From the NCBI GenBank assembly GCA_907165135.1, contig OU015568.1, forward strand, positions 13,462,501 through 13,526,500: DNA of 64,000 nucleotides, in the 5' to 3' direction. Below the pieces are notes generated by a model. It worked only from the letters and a program-made list of their open reading frames with translations, ran no database searches and was not told where the DNA came from. This stretch comes from Oikopleura dioica (taxonomy: Eukaryota > Chordata > Appendicularia > Copelata > Oikopleuridae). The translations under genes were made by a program, and so were the position numbers. This document shows, piece after piece, positions 37,609 through 50,805 of this stretch (the first letter of the stretch is position 1; every line of letters starts with the position of its first letter).

Positions 37609-40600
37609 ATGGATATTGTCCTTGTAAATCCGCAATCAGATACGATGCCGCAAAACAGTACAGCTCCGCCCTCGTTGCGCCCCGGAACGGGTCTTGATAA
37701 TAGTCGGCGGCCCTCCCTTCCTGCCAGTGGACAGTCCCGTGGAAGCCTTGCCAAAATCAACTCGATGCTCATCGAAGCTCCAATCACTCAGGTTAATAAT
37801 CCAAAAAAAGAAAAAAAAATCACTTAGTTTTTTTTTCTCCTCAAAATTTTTTTCACAGTAGAAACATTTTCTCTATAAGTAGTGAGTATTTAGTCGTGAA
37901 GGCGAGTTCTGATTGGGGTTCAGTACATCAATCTTAAATGTCCTTATACGACAACTAGCCTTCGTCATGCTAAATGATTAATCCAACAGTCTTCTACAGG
38001 CGCAATTTCAATGTGTTAAGTCTCTCAAAATCGAGAATCCTATAGAAGACCTATCAGGTAGCAAGAACCAAAAACGAAATAAACAAACATCCTAAGCCGG
38101 GAAAATAAATCTTGAGTTTATCGTAGAAATCTAGTCATAATACCATAGTATTTTTTTGCGTAAACCAAATATTTCCGAAAGCCAGGAAGACCAAAAAAAT
38201 AATAAAAAAAAGGTATCAGATGATGATAAAGTCCTTTTTTGACGTTTCTCATTTTTATCGAAGGGATCAATGAATGTCGAAAAATTGCGATCCAGCGATC
38301 GGGAGAGCTCATCATCGCAATAAAGGCGGATCTGTTTATATAATCTACTGGGAACAGAATATTGAGGGGAAAAATGTTTTACCCGCATTCGGAAAACAAT
38401 TGATCGAGAGACAGGAACAATTTTGTTTAGGTTGTGAATATACTGAAGGATATTATCGAAGAGCTCAAGAACGAAACTGGTGATCGTTTGGCACTCTCTG
38501 GACGCCTGGAATCTGCTTTGAGCATTATCCAATGCTCAGAGTTATACACGCCGCACTTCCAATCAATCTCACAGAGCAGTGCTCTCGCCAATAACCGTGC
38601 CGCGTAAGTCCCATTTACTAGAACGCGTTAATATGTTATTTTGAAAGCTTTTCTCCATTTTTGTCGAACGGAAAATTTTACGTTCCTCCTCTTCCATAAA
38701 AATTACCACTCTTCATTTCAACCAATCTAAAAATAACCAAAAAAACCCTCAAATGACTTCATGATTCGTATTTGACGTAATTTGAAGGCCACCTACAGTC
38801 AACGTTAAAAAACTACTGATGTGGGAAATTCCAACTCAAAGTTTATGAAGTTTTACGAGTGCCAATAAGGTGTCATCATCTGTTCGTAACTAAATCTGAG
38901 GGTGACATTATCGCTTGTGTACTGAGGAGTTGACGTAAATCCAGCTGGGGCATTTTTGTTCTGTTTTCTTAGCCGCGCATTCCAAGCTCGTTGTTTGAAA
39001 TTTGCCTTTTCAACTTGTTGGACCTATCAAATAGAATCCTTTGGGTTCAACTTAGGGATCCCGGCATAATCAAGGTCGAATTTGAGTTGAGTGAGTCAGC
39101 ATTCTAGTCCCAAGCCGGGCATCAGAAGTGTTGCGTCGATTAATTTCAAGCTCGCCCAGTGCTCCAGTATCTGAGCAATTTGAATTTCCGTATAATAATA
39201 TCGATCAGTTCTTCTCATTCTGTCGGTTACCGTCCCGACCGAAGCGAGTTTTTTCTATTTTTTATCACTCTTATTTTTTCATACTAAAAGAAGTGGAGGG
39301 ATGAAAGAGATGACTGAGGCGGAAGCCGAGGAGGCTCGCAAGGAACGCGAATCTCGTGAAATGTAAGATATTTGTTCGAAAGGGTCTCTTTATAATATTT
39401 TTTTTTGTGGCGAAATGTGGTGTATCAAATATAGAACCCTATAAGGGCATCTTGATTATGGTCTTTTTTGATCAAAATAAATTGGCGATAATTAACACTT
39501 TCGTGAAATGACGTGCTTTCTGACGTATTTTGACACAGAGAGAAAGCGTTATCCTCACTCCCCACTTTTGATCCCTTTATTTGAGATTAAAGAAAAAGAT
39601 ATCAAAACAGAACGAAGGCGAGTAATCGAGCCCTCGATACACTTAAACAAGTCTGAGACAACTGAAATTGAAAGAAAGAAAAGAACGATCGATCACACTA
39701 GATGCTTGTGGCATTAATTTGGTACGAGCACAATTGGGTCGATAAAAATTTACGCCTTGTGTTTAAAAATCATTGAATCGAAGAGCGCGTTGATTCGTCT
39801 GCCTAAGGAAGTAAAGCCTCTACCAGGGATAAAGGTCAGTTTCAGGGATCGACAAAATCAGCTGATCCAAGCGAATACCAAAAATATCGAGTTTTCTTTT
39901 TCAATTCTTTGGCTTTGAATTTTAGCCAAATTTATGAATGTTTTGCCTTTCTGATGTTCATTTTGAAATGTCGATTTCAACAATAAATCCCTTAGTTGTC
40001 AGACAGCTGTCAGACCTATCTCTTAACTCATTTGAGTACCTTAACTCCTGTTCGCGCGGCAGGACAGACAGTGGCAGGACACTGGGCCGTCTAAACTGTT
40101 AGGTTCGCTGTGATTGATTGTAAATATAAATCAATCGCTATTAATTGAAGCTAACTAGCAAATTGTGATTAGAGTTAAACGTGACCTGTCACGGGGTCTA
40201 AAAAACCTAAGGCGCATATGTCGTGTTGGGCACACTGACATTGTACGGTTAAACGCCGTCGTCTTGGCGCTGCTCAGAAAAACCTTTTGTTCCACTCGTT
40301 TTGAAAAGAGAACTCAAAACCCTCAATAACAGTTCCACTTCAAATCAAACTAAACCTAACTGTTCCTTTCTAAATAAGATTCCCTTCAGGAGCGTTAGAG
40401 AGAGAGAGCACATCCCAAAAATGGCCCTGAGCCGCAGCCAAGGGTGATGATTGACGAGATCTTTTGCATTAGGGGCACGAAAATGCAACTCTGGGAAAAT
40501 GATGAGAATGAATTTTGTAAAACAAGGTACAAAAGTAGAACCATCAACGTTCTCCGTTTTCTTGGCTGCTGACCTATCGTGGGTTAATTTCGCCCATCGA

Positions 40601-43600
40601 CCCCAATCGAACTTGATAGGGTCGCAAGGGTTCTGTCTGTAAATTCTACAAATGCGAGTGTTTAAAATTTATACCTCGAAATTTACTTTTTCAAAGTTTA
40701 TTGAGCCACAAATGACGTCAGATTTTTTCAATGCCAGGTCCAAAATCTGCCAAACCCGCGGAAAAAATATTTTGACGCTTGTGCTATTTGAACAGCGCAC
40801 CGATGGGCGATATATATGCCAGTATATATTGGCATACTGCAAGTGCAAATATTTGACATCCACTGCAAAAAAGCTCATGTCGACCACTTCCGGTACAAGT
40901 ACAAAATACAAATTTCACAGAGTAACGGTTCCCGCCGCGATTTTGAAGCGCTGGAAAGGCAAAGCGGAAGGATAGAGTTAAAATTATCATGGTCCATAAA
41001 ATATTCGAAGCTATAAAAGAGAAAAACAAGCATTGATAAGAGACTTTTATCGGTCAAAAACTAGCAGGTTTTGTTTGTTTTATCGTCCTCTTCCATGTCT
41101 TCAAATATTTTCTCATCGGCCAGATTCAACTTTTCATACTATCCTTATTGAAGTTTCATCGCTTCTCGTGAAAATTTTGTATTTCCTATCGTACCTTTTG
41201 ATTTGTGACGTTTGCTTTTGATGAAAAGTGGCTTATGAAAGTGAACTTTGCTTGGACATTTGAGAACAGATTGAACATCAAACACCAAAAAAAGAAGCAC
41301 TTCTATTTTTGCCAAAGAGAGCACCGCAAACTACTCCCAACAAAAAATTCGAGAGATCCCTTTTTTGTCGGATATTACTGTCGCTAGAAAATAATGCCAG
41401 AACATCATGGTTGATGATGATGATGGGAAATGAGTTAAAATAAGTCGATTATTAAATATTTCCATTTATTTTTTAACTCGCTGTCTGAAAACTGCCAAGT
41501 TTTTGCGGTCGACTATGGCGGCGGCTTTTGCCCTGCTGCTTCAGGTAAAATTTTCAAAAAAGGTCATCCGGGGTCACAAGCCCGAAAAATGTCTAAAATT
41601 GCAGATTTACTTATTCAAAAGCAGAAAATTCTCTCTGCGCGCGTCTCTGAAAAGGCGCCGTGTCAATAAAGAATGAAAGAAAATGTTTTAAAATGTTAAA
41701 TCCAAAAATGACGTCAGTGGTCGTTTATTCTTCATGTTTATGAGAGCAGAGGCCAATAACCAGGCGGTTTTATCTTTATATTACATAGTCTGAATATTAG
41801 TTGACGTCAATTACTTGACAAGACAAAAAACATTTCATTTCTAATCAAAACTTACTCCCGCCCAAATGACCTCGAGAAGAAGGCCCACGAGAAAGAATAA
41901 AATGCTCCTATCCCACCTGTTAGTAGCTTGATTATAACGACCAAGAAAAATTAATTATCAGGCTTTTATGAAGGATTTTTCAAATGATTTAAAGTTTCAA
42001 TGACTAGTAGGATGAATGTATAAAGAATATAAGTGTGAGGCTTTTTTAATTGATAATTTGATAAACATTTTTTTGCTAATTATAATTTAATTATTCATTG
42101 AATTGTTATGCTATTAAAAAAATAGCTCTAGATTGGGTTTTGTTTTTAGGATTTGGCTTCAAATCAATCATTATTTTTACATCTTACAAGCAATTGAAGC
42201 AGAGCCATGTTTATACCATGTATGAGTTAAAATATTCATGACGTAAATTTTACTTCTTCCTATATCTTGCGATTTTCTGGAAGGGGCGAACAGCTATTGT
42301 TATGCTAAATGGCCTCGATATATATTAACTCGTTCTACTTAATTTTTCAATCGATGAATCAGTTCAAAATTGTTGAATTCTGTTTTTAGGCAAGACTTGG
42401 TGGAAGGCTTGATGCGGCCTTCGCAGCCGTCGCACAGACGCTCCAGTGCTGGGGAGAACATTTTATCAACCTCCAGGTAACGTTTCTATTCTTTTGCCGT
42501 TTCAATTATTATTTTTTTCTTCTGAACTGAAAGCAGTAGCTCCTCTTTGGCTAGCTATCCTTTTCTATCGATCGAGAGCCGCCACTTCAGCATACCTTTT
42601 TTATTTGAGCAAAAAGAGAACATCGAAGATATTTTTTAAAATGGTTTTTTATTTGTTGACTTTTTATTTTGAATAGATGCCAAATAAAGGGTTGTTTTGC
42701 AATGAAAAATATTTATCGAGAAAAAATGCTCTAAATGAATATTTTGACAATATAATTGACAGGTTATTGCTCTCGTAAAGGATGAAATTTATCGATAAAG
42801 AGCGGATTTATTTTATAAATATCTCCACTATTGTAATATATTTAAAGATCAACCCGGGGCTAGATATGAGCAGAAAGTCACGGCGGTTTAGGCCTCCAGT
42901 GCTGAACGACAGATATAACATCAACACGGCGGTGCCGCAGATCGTGAGCAGATGTCTCGAAGGCTACAAAGCGTGGGATTGGAACATCCTCGAACTCGAG
43001 AAAGTGTCCGAGTTCACGCCGCTGCGCTTCCTTGGCATGAAAGTCTTTCGGTAAATCAAAAGCATTGATTTTTGTCGAAATTCAAACCGTATCTTTAGCG
43101 AATTCGATGTTCCGCGTCAGCTACAGATTGACGAAATCACGCTAGAACGATGGCTCGTGTTGATAGAGCAAAACTACCTCGCTACAAACCCGTACCACAA
43201 TTCAACTCACGCTGCTGATGTTTTATCCGTAAGTTTCTTCTGTAATCCAAAAGGGTTCATCGCGAACTTGTCAAATAATTCCCTATAAAGCGTTGATCGG
43301 TTAAAATATCGACAGCCCAAAAGATCGTTCTATTCTTCAGGCTACTGCATATTTCTTACGAACTGAACGTTGCAAAAACCTCTTGTCAGAATTTGACATG
43401 GTCGCCTCGCTAATTGCAGCCACTATTCACGACGTGGATCATCCGGGCAGGACGAACGCGTTCCTCTGCAACAGCCGCCACGAGCTCGCCCTGCTCTACA
43501 ACGACACGGCGGTGCTCGAGAACCACCACGTCGCTAAGACCTTCAAACTCACCCTAGACCCGCACAACGATGCGAACATTTTTAGGTAAGGAGAAAGACA

Positions 43601-44933
43601 GCACGCTCTTTTTCTGTCATTTTACTTTCGACTTTTTTCATCTCGAATTCGGAACTTTATTTTATTTTTAAAATCTTCTAGCCGTCTCAATCACGAAGAC
43701 TACCAGACGATACGATCGAACATCATCGACATGGTCCTCGCGACAGAACTCGGCAAGCACTTTGAACACGTGAACAAATTCATTTCCTCCACGAGGCCGA
43801 ATGTCGACGAGGCTGATCGCAGTCCGCGCACCTCGCAAATCAGTGTAAATGCCTCAGAAAACGACGATCAAGAGCTACGCACGCTTGCTAAACGAGTGCT
43901 TATTAAAGTTTCTGGTAAGCTCCGTTAGCTCGACCTTGCAATTTGCAGGGTGGCTATTTTGGATTTGGGGGTTAGTTGGAATTGGATTGGATCCAATCCA
44001 ATAAGGTTTGGATGGAATTTGGATGGCCAGGGTACCGGATTTTGTTGGGGAAAATTGGGCAATTGGGGGAAATTGGGGAATTGGATCCAATAAAAAATAT
44101 ATCGCTAAACTATGCAAAGAAGGGTCATTTTCATAATGAAAATGAGAAATTTCGGATAAAAAATCATTGTTTTGGCTATGTTGACCCTCCTTTTGGATAA
44201 AAACTTACTGTTTCCCTTCTTTTCAAAGAGATAAAAGCCTTGGAAAAATTGGAAATCCAATTGGATCTAATTGGAATTGGGGATTTTTGGGTAATTGGGT
44301 AATAATTGGGTTGGATTGGATTTTGGATGGATAGTTCCGGCTCAAAATTTATTGGATGGAAATTGGATGGCCAGACCCCAAAATTTTGTCCAAAATAGCC
44401 ACCCTGCAATTTGTCTGGCAGTCTGTCTGGTCGACTAACTGCTTGGTTTTTAGACGTTTCAAACCCGGCGCGACCTCGAAAACAGTGTATCGAATGGACA
44501 AGAAGAGTGTGCGAAGAGTATTTCACGCAGACTCAAGAAGAAACCGAACGCAATTTGCCTATCGTAATGCCTGTAAGTCAACTCGCCGATCAACCGAACA
44601 GTTATATTAAAACGCGCTTTCAGACTTTCAAAAGAGAAGTGTGTTCAATTCCGAAGACGCAAACTGCTTTTATAAATTATTTCCTTTTGGACATGTTTGA
44701 CGCTTGGCACGAGTTCTGTGATGTTCCAACAGTACTCAATCACCTTAAAAACAACCTACAATTTTGGGACGAAATGGATCGATTGGAGCTAACGACAATT
44801 GAGGTACAGTATCTATTTCTGAAATGAAACGCTATTTCTGTTGGTTCAAAAAAAATTAAATTAAATTTTCTAGCAAATTCATGAACATGCACATTTGGAC
44901 ACGACGGAAGAAGGAGGCACAATTGACGAGTGA
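37609..44933 (+). CDS. PDE8: cAMP phosphodiesterase 8
   Basis: High-affinity cAMP phosphodiesterase. Eleven exons (37609-37791, 38431-38603, 39291-39362, 42390-42476, 42871-43050, 43099-43228, 43341-43585, 43682-43914, 44454-44572, 44624-44803, 44874-44933) sum to 554 codons. The linker [15 protein letters not shown] and [21 protein letters not shown] are PDE8-specific. Catalytic motifs: [12 protein letters not shown] (His), [17 protein letters not shown] (metal-binding His/Asp), [32 protein letters not shown] (purine-clamp region) and [12 protein letters not shown] 37609 follows CCACCTAG and three bases, so a short form lacking the usual response-regulator and PAS domains may start here; upstream exons may exist. 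Intron 3 is 3 kb and intron 8 carries a MITE. A poly(A) signal lies at 45115. Confidence 0.92.
43946..44406 (+). mobile_element. hAT-like MITE in a PDE8 intron
   Basis: 461 bp with inverted ends CAGGGTGGCTATTTTGGA and a 7-bp direct duplication CAATTTG (43939-43945, 44407-44413). The interior is rich in TTGGATT and AATTGGG variants on both strands. It starts 31 bp after the PDE8 donor at 43915 and leaves the splice sites intact. No coding frame. Confidence 0.8.
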
Positions 44934-45114
44934 AGGAAAAAACGAAAATCCAAAAAGTGAAAATTCATTTTCCAATTCCAACTCGAGTGGATTCAACAAC
45001 AAAAAAACAAACAAAAACACAAACAATACACAAAACAGCAGAAGCCACTCACACTCTCTCAAAACCCCAGATGCCTACAATATTATTATGTGATACGTTA
45101 CTATTGCGTATTGT

Positions 45115-45120
45115 AATAAA
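45115..45120 (+). terminator. Polyadenylation signal of PDE8
   Basis: AATAAA 181 bp after the PDE8 stop codon, followed by CT-rich sequence at 45150-45170. Confidence 0.55.
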
Positions 45121-45328
45121 GTCTAAAGAAAATCTGTGCATCTTTCTCTCTCTCTCTCTTCTTTCTTCTTTCAAGACAACAACAAACAACAAAAAATCGT
45201 CAAAATTCTTCGGTTTATATTTATTCATAAATTTTAAATATTTTTCCTTCACTAAAAATCTCCGTGTGATTTGTTACCTTCTTGATACTTTTTTGCACAG
45301 CTCTTCTGCCCTGAAGATGCTGTCAGAG

Positions 45329-45388
45329 AGAGAATACTTTTATTTCCGTGATTCGGGGGGCCCCTAAATCACAGAAAAAGTATTCTCT
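45329..45388. repeat. Short hairpin-forming inverted repeat
   Basis: Arms AGAGAATACTTTT... and ...AAAAAGTATTCTCT close on a GGGG/CCCC centre, giving about 28 bp of near-perfect stem with no real loop. It lies alone in an AT-rich spacer. It could be a tiny MITE or a 3'-end element. Confidence 0.6.
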
Positions 45389-46570
45389 ATCTTTAATTCG
45401 AACGAAAATAGATTTTTTCAAGCTCGAAAGTTTAAAGTTTTACAACCTCGCGTTATCTTCACTTGTAGATTTGTATTATATTAGACAAAACAAACGAAAT
45501 TTCGTATTTTTTCTTTACCCTTTCTTCTTTGTCGTTTTTTTTATTATTTTGCCTTCATTTTTCGTCCCATAAATTTACAGTAAGAAAACAGGCTTCTATC
45601 TGATCTATTGGAGTAGAAGATTGAAAATTCAGGAGAAAGTTTTAGCCATCGAAATTTTATCGGTAGTCGGATTAATTTGAAGCTCTTGATTATGATTATA
45701 ATGAATCAATATTAATCAAAAAATTGAAAAAAAAGGGATTCTGGAGAAGAACAAACCAGGTAGATAAGTGGCGATTTTTGAGAGCTCTTCAAATTCGAAA
45801 AGAAAGCGGGAAGTTCTTGTTTTCGACTTTTTTACTGAGTTTTTATTACTCCATAGATTTAACGCGTTTTGGCAGAGAAAGTGGCTGTTCTGATCAGCTT
45901 TTATTTTCGGTCGTTAGCCCCTGCTGAACTCTGACCATAGTTTATGAGTTAATCAGAGGAACCTTTCGCTTGAAATCGCCGTCTCTAGAATAAAATCGCA
46001 TCTACACCTGATTTTCATTTTTTTCCAGGCATCAGAGAAGTCTCCTGTTTTCTGCACAAGTCCAGTTTCTATACAGTAGCCATTCACCAAAAAGCTAAAA
46101 GAGAAGCTCTTATCATACCTCATCAAAGTCTTTCTCTTTCAAAGTCGATAAAAAAGGTAAATTTTACTTATCAATTTTGCTTTCACTTATATTTCCTCCC
46201 TTTTCTTATCCTCCTTCCTTTTCTCTTATCACCCCCTTTTCGTATCATTATCTATTTCTAGTTCTTTTACATTTCTATAATTTTCGTCCGTTTAAAATTT
46301 CAATTTTACGAAAAAAGCCTCGAAAAAGTTCAATGCGAACGTTTTTTTATTTCCTCATTTCGCTTATCCGTTCCAATAGTTCACAGTCTTTATTTGAATA
46401 TTTGAAATTTGTTATTTTTTACCAACCCGTCTGTTTTTTTCAAATTTTCTCTCTTGTTCAACCTTTTTTCAATAAAAGAAAAATAATATTTTCAAGCTTT
46501 CGGATCAGACGTCAGCTGACTTTGTCTTGTCTTTCTCTGTCCTTATTTAATAAAATTGATTTTTAAAGAT
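45389..46570. other. Intergenic before the LMBR1-like gene
   Basis: About 1.2 kb, T-rich on the plus strand. Open frames here are low-complexity Phe/Leu/Ser readings of T-runs. TTTTTCCAG at 46029 may start an untranslated exon. Nothing else seen. Confidence 0.4.
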
Positions 46571-46580
46571 ATGGACCGGA

Positions 46581-49077
46581 ATGGGCGACGCTCACGGGTT
46601 CAATTCTGCTAGTATCAGGCTCGAAGCGGACGAGTTCAGAGAATGGACGCCATACGAAACTGTGTTCAATAATTCGGTGCGAAATTTGGTGCTAGAATGC
46701 ATCTTCATTGGAATTCATCTTGTCATTGGACACTTTTTTCTCAAGTAAGATAATTTATTTGTCGAGCAAAACCGATAATAGCGACGATCTAAAATCTAAA
46801 GCAAATATTCATGCGGATTAGGATAATACCATTTTAAAGTACTATTGCTTCCATAGAAAAACATCGAAGCCATGTTAGGTTTAAATAATGTTCCAATGAA
46901 TCCACTAAAGGTCGCTAGAGTTATTTTGTTATCTACCGCTTCAAATTACGAAATCAAATCATCAAGCTTTATCAACCTTCAGATTTTATCGCCGCCCTTT
47001 GGAAGCTGAACTTCCAGATTTGAAGCACCTCCATGACATTCACGATGTAGTCCTAAAAAACAACAACCGCGATGACCAATTTGTCTATCTCATCGCTCAA
47101 GTAAGTCTCCTAAAGAAACGTTAAAATTCGGAGAGTTAAAAGTCAAACGAGCTTGTCTTTGATTCTAACCTTTCAAGCTCATAAAACTTGTTTTAAAGAT
47201 CTCCTGTACATTCGGTGTCTCAATCGGCTTTTGCTGCTTGTCTCTTCTTCCCCTCTCGGTCCTCAGCAACGAAATCAAAGTCTTTTGCTCGAACGACGTC
47301 TGCCCCTACTGGTGGTTCGAATGGCTCACTGCTGATCTCATTCTCGAAGGCTGGAGTCGGCAAGTTTCAAATTGAACGGCGTAATTTTAAATTTCCATCT
47401 AGTGTTTCCGTTCTCACGTCAGTCTTTCTTCTTTTGGTCCTGCCGTTTACGTTTTTCTTAATTGAAGCAGACGGCTTTTCCTGGGGCCCTCCTAAAGGAA
47501 TACGCGCCAGGCTTTATGAGACCGTCATAACCTGTCTGTTGCTGCTGGTCTTGGTTGTTTTCTTCGTTGTTGTCCTCGTAAGCACCATTCTTAGAATAAA
47601 GACCTAACTGTCCATTTTCAGCTCGGCCTGTTTGGAAGAAAAGATATCTGGACAAGTTGGGGCATCTACCAAGTCTTGGAAAGCGCCCCACTGCTTCGAA
47701 CGGCCATCAGCTTCACAGCAATCATCGTACTTCTTCTCGGCCTCCCACTCGGTCAACAAGAATTATTGAACAAGACGATAGATCCGCTTCTACTCAAGCC
47801 GCATGGAAGTATCAAGGCGCAGCGAGACGAAATCAATCTCGAGCGGGGTTATATCAAGAGACGAGTGAGTTACTTTCACGGAAACCAAGGAGAAAGCGCA
47901 GACTTAGAGATGCAAAATCAAGACGAAACTGCAGAAAATGTATATCGCAAGTTTTCAAAGAAAGAAAAGTTATCGCGAAATCATTTATTGTTGTATTTGA
48001 AGGCATTCATGAATTCTTAACAGGAGTTTATATTCAAAAAGCAAGCCATGCAAATACAAAGCAATTTTATTTCAGAACACCTTCGCATTTAAACATTCAT
48101 TACGAATTTATCGTGGAAGCTGTACCATGTGAGTGCAAAACCACTGATGTGTTTTTTCAGATCTCGCGTATTCGTCCACGATTACGAAGGCGCTCCGTCG
48201 CGGCGAGCGAGCTCATCGATCGCGAGAAAGCACTCCAGGTTAATATTTGATTTTTTATCTTTATATTTTTTTTTGATTGAAAGCATGAATTCCTCTTTCG
48301 GGGTAAGTTAATTGACTTTTATATCTAGGCCGAGTCGGAAAAACTCGAAGAAATGCTGAATATGTCTCGCCTGAGTCGATTTCTTCTTCGGCCGCTGTAT
48401 CTGATCCTCATCATCTGTTCAATGACCCTCACCATCGCCGCCTGCTTCTACCGCGCATTCCAAATTCTCCTCGTCGCCGATGCCAAAAGCAAGCTTGCCT
48501 TTTCCGCCAACAACTTTGGCGCCATCTCCCTTGGAAAGAATTTCATCTTTTGGAACATCCGCTTCATAGAATTCTTTGCGGCGACGCTGAAATTTATCGC
48601 AACGATTTGGATTGCGATATCTGCGATGCTGGGTTTTTACAAGAGGCTGTTGCCGGAGAAAATTTTGCCGCAGAAAATATCCACGCCGCTTCATAAACTA
48701 ATTTTACACGTAAGAAGGTTTTCATAGCACTGAAATTATTATGTTTAGTGCATTTTATTCCTGGTTCTTTGTTCGGCAATTCCACTTTTATGTGCCTTAC
48801 TGGCAGGAGTTCCTTTGCCGATCAACTTCTCCGGCTCGCCCGCTCTCGTCGGCTCATACTATCAAATGATCTTTTGTGTTTATTACTCGTTATTTTCGCT
48901 TCGCAGGTAATCGCTCCCATGGGGCCATTTTTACAACTCCTCCGGTGGCGATTTCAAACCGCATTTTTCAGTATGTTCAAGACATTATCGTCGAGCAAGC
49001 GCGTAGAGATCATCTCCCGTTGGAAAACAGCCTGGAACAACTCCCCTTCGCCTCGCAAAGCATCACAGCCTCCGTAG
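46581..49077 (+). CDS. LMBR1: LMBR1-like multipass membrane protein
   Basis: Member of the LMBR1/LIMR family of nine-helix membrane proteins (lipocalin-1 receptor, limb region 1). N-terminal DEFREWTPYETVFNNSVRNL leads to helix 1 (LECIFIGIHLVIGHFFLKF). Later blocks are FGVSIGFCCLSLLPLSVLSNEI, VLPFTFFLIEADGFSW with KGIRARLYET, LRTAISFTAIIVLLLGLPLG, a basic cytoplasmic coiled segment (REKALQ|AESEKLEEML), then paired helices and a short basic tail ending RKASQPP. Introns are short; the one near 47350 is best read as GC-AG with donor CG|GCAAGT. An out-of-frame ATG at 46571 opens a 13-codon upstream frame overlapping the start, or a further 5' exon exists. Exact paralogue (LMBR1 or LMBR1L) not resolved. 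Confidence 0.75.
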
Positions 49078-49288
49078 TTCGAGAAGGACAACAAGAAAAA
49101 AAATTCTCCAAGCTTCAACTCATCAACCATCAAAACAAACCATCCCAAAAGTTCTTCCTGTATTTTTACCACAGAAAATCCTTTTTTGTATACTTGCATT
49201 TACTACCTCTTAATTCAGTTAATACGTGCCCAAAACATGTTCGAAACTAAAAAAACTTGATTGTTATTACGAATTATTTTATTATAGA

Positions 49289-49996
49289 ATGATTGTTGAA
49301 ATTTTAACTCTGCTAAATGTCGGCATCAACTGCTTCTTCCAACTTCCACAAGTCATTCTGCTAGGTCGTCAATACCTTTCCAAAAACAAGGATGAAAACG
49401 AAAACAAAAAGCTCACGCCTTCTGCAAAACCAACGCCGAGCAATTCAACTATTAATATGAACACGATCATGATCAAAACCACTGGTGCCTATTTAGCGAG
49501 CTTTTACTACCTTGAAAATGGCGTGCCTATCTTGAGCTGGATCCATCAGATCTCTTCTATCATCCAAGAAACGATGATGATGTATTTTTGGTAAGAAAGA
49601 CATAAAAACTACTTCTACTTGATTTAGATTTATAGCTCGAAAACGGAAGGTATCTCCTTGTCCAGTTTCATCGCAAACATTTTCCTACACCTTTCCTTCG
49701 TCTATTCGCTCGTGCATTTCACGCAAATAGTAACTGTCGGTCTTTTGACAAAAACGCTGCTAACCTCCTTATTCAAACTCAAAGTCGTATCATCCTTGTA
49801 TTCCTCGAAAGACTCGACCTCGATTTCCCTTTCCTCGAATTTCCTATCGCTCATGGGCAATATCACGATTATCCTGCTCAACTTGGTTCAGGGCGGCTTG
49901 AGCCAAATTTATGTTAATGCTGGTGTTAGCCTTTCCTTAGATTTGATTATCATTGCGCTGACTGTAATGTACGCTTCTGTCAAAAAGAATAAATAA
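49289..49996 (+). CDS. PQ-loop-like multipass membrane protein
   Basis: About 220 residues in two exons (49289-49591 and about 49637-49996). The first carries LLNVGINCFFQLPQVILLG, a PQ-loop-type motif, and an Asn/Lys-rich loop. The second has KTEGISLSSFIANIFLHLS, like the second half of MPDU1/SLC66 proteins, then several hydrophobic helices and a KKNK tail. It may be a SLC66A3- or MPDU1-type protein of the ER or lysosome, but the repeat order is unclear and the call is tentative. ATG lies one base after TTATTATAG, and the gene follows LMBR1 by 211 bp on the same strand, so co-transcription is possible. Confidence 0.5.
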
Positions 49997-50760
49997 TTAC
50001 TACTATCCCGTGGCTCAACTTTTTTAACCCATTCCAATCACAGATACTTATTTCATATTCTAAGGACCAGAAATGATTGTATATATTTTGAGACTCAAAA
50101 TATATACATTTAACTTCGCATGCAGTTCCATAACCAAAAATTAAGAACTCGCTTTTTAAAAAAATGAGAAATCAATAAGCCCCGCTTACAGAGCCAGACT
50201 TCCAAATGAGCTAATATTGGCTGAACACGCATTTCAGAAGGTTCAATTTTGGAGAGTCTATTTTGCTACTCTTTTAAAAGCATTAACAAATAAATCTTAT
50301 ATATCTAATTCAGCGGTTTTTACTTTTTCCATGCATAGAATGCTCGTCTTACAGACACTTCTTGATCGTGCGACTCAACTCAAAATGAATAAGTAAGTCT
50401 TTGAGTGATGCTTCAATAACTCCTCAAGAATTCGTGGTTCATTTATGTAAACTCTTGAAGATCTGTTGGAATCAAGGAAGAGTTCAAGTAGCGCATTTTT
50501 AATAAGCGCCTCGGCTTCCTAAGACGCAGGGATTAAAAGTCTTTCGTTGATTGAAGAACGTCATCATTGGAGGAGCAATCTCATCTGTGTTTCTTTTTAC
50601 GTCATTAGAAGCAAATTGCATGTTCTGTTTCCAGGATTGGGTTTATTTTCCTACTAGACATCGAGCGCTAGACAGGCTATTGTATTAGAATTAAATTCTG
50701 AGACGGTGAGACTGGACCAAAAGAAGTTAAGTGTCAATTAGTCTATTTTAATTGAATAAA
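49997..50760. other. Intergenic after the PQ-loop-like gene
   Basis: AT-rich, with no convincing exon or RNA gene; short direct ATATAT and AATAAA-like motifs only. Confidence 0.4.
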
Positions 50761-50805
50761 CCGTGGCAAGTTCAAAAATTAACTGGCGAACGAAAACGCG
50801 AACAC

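Noticed and set aside
44881-46566. Several plus-strand ORFs after PDE8
   Set aside because: Phe/Leu/Ser-rich readings of T-runs and Asn/Lys/Thr readings of A-rich sequence in the 3' flank.
47198-47400. Frameshift in the LMBR1-like gene
   Set aside because: A GC-AG intron with the classic GCAAGT donor restores frame.
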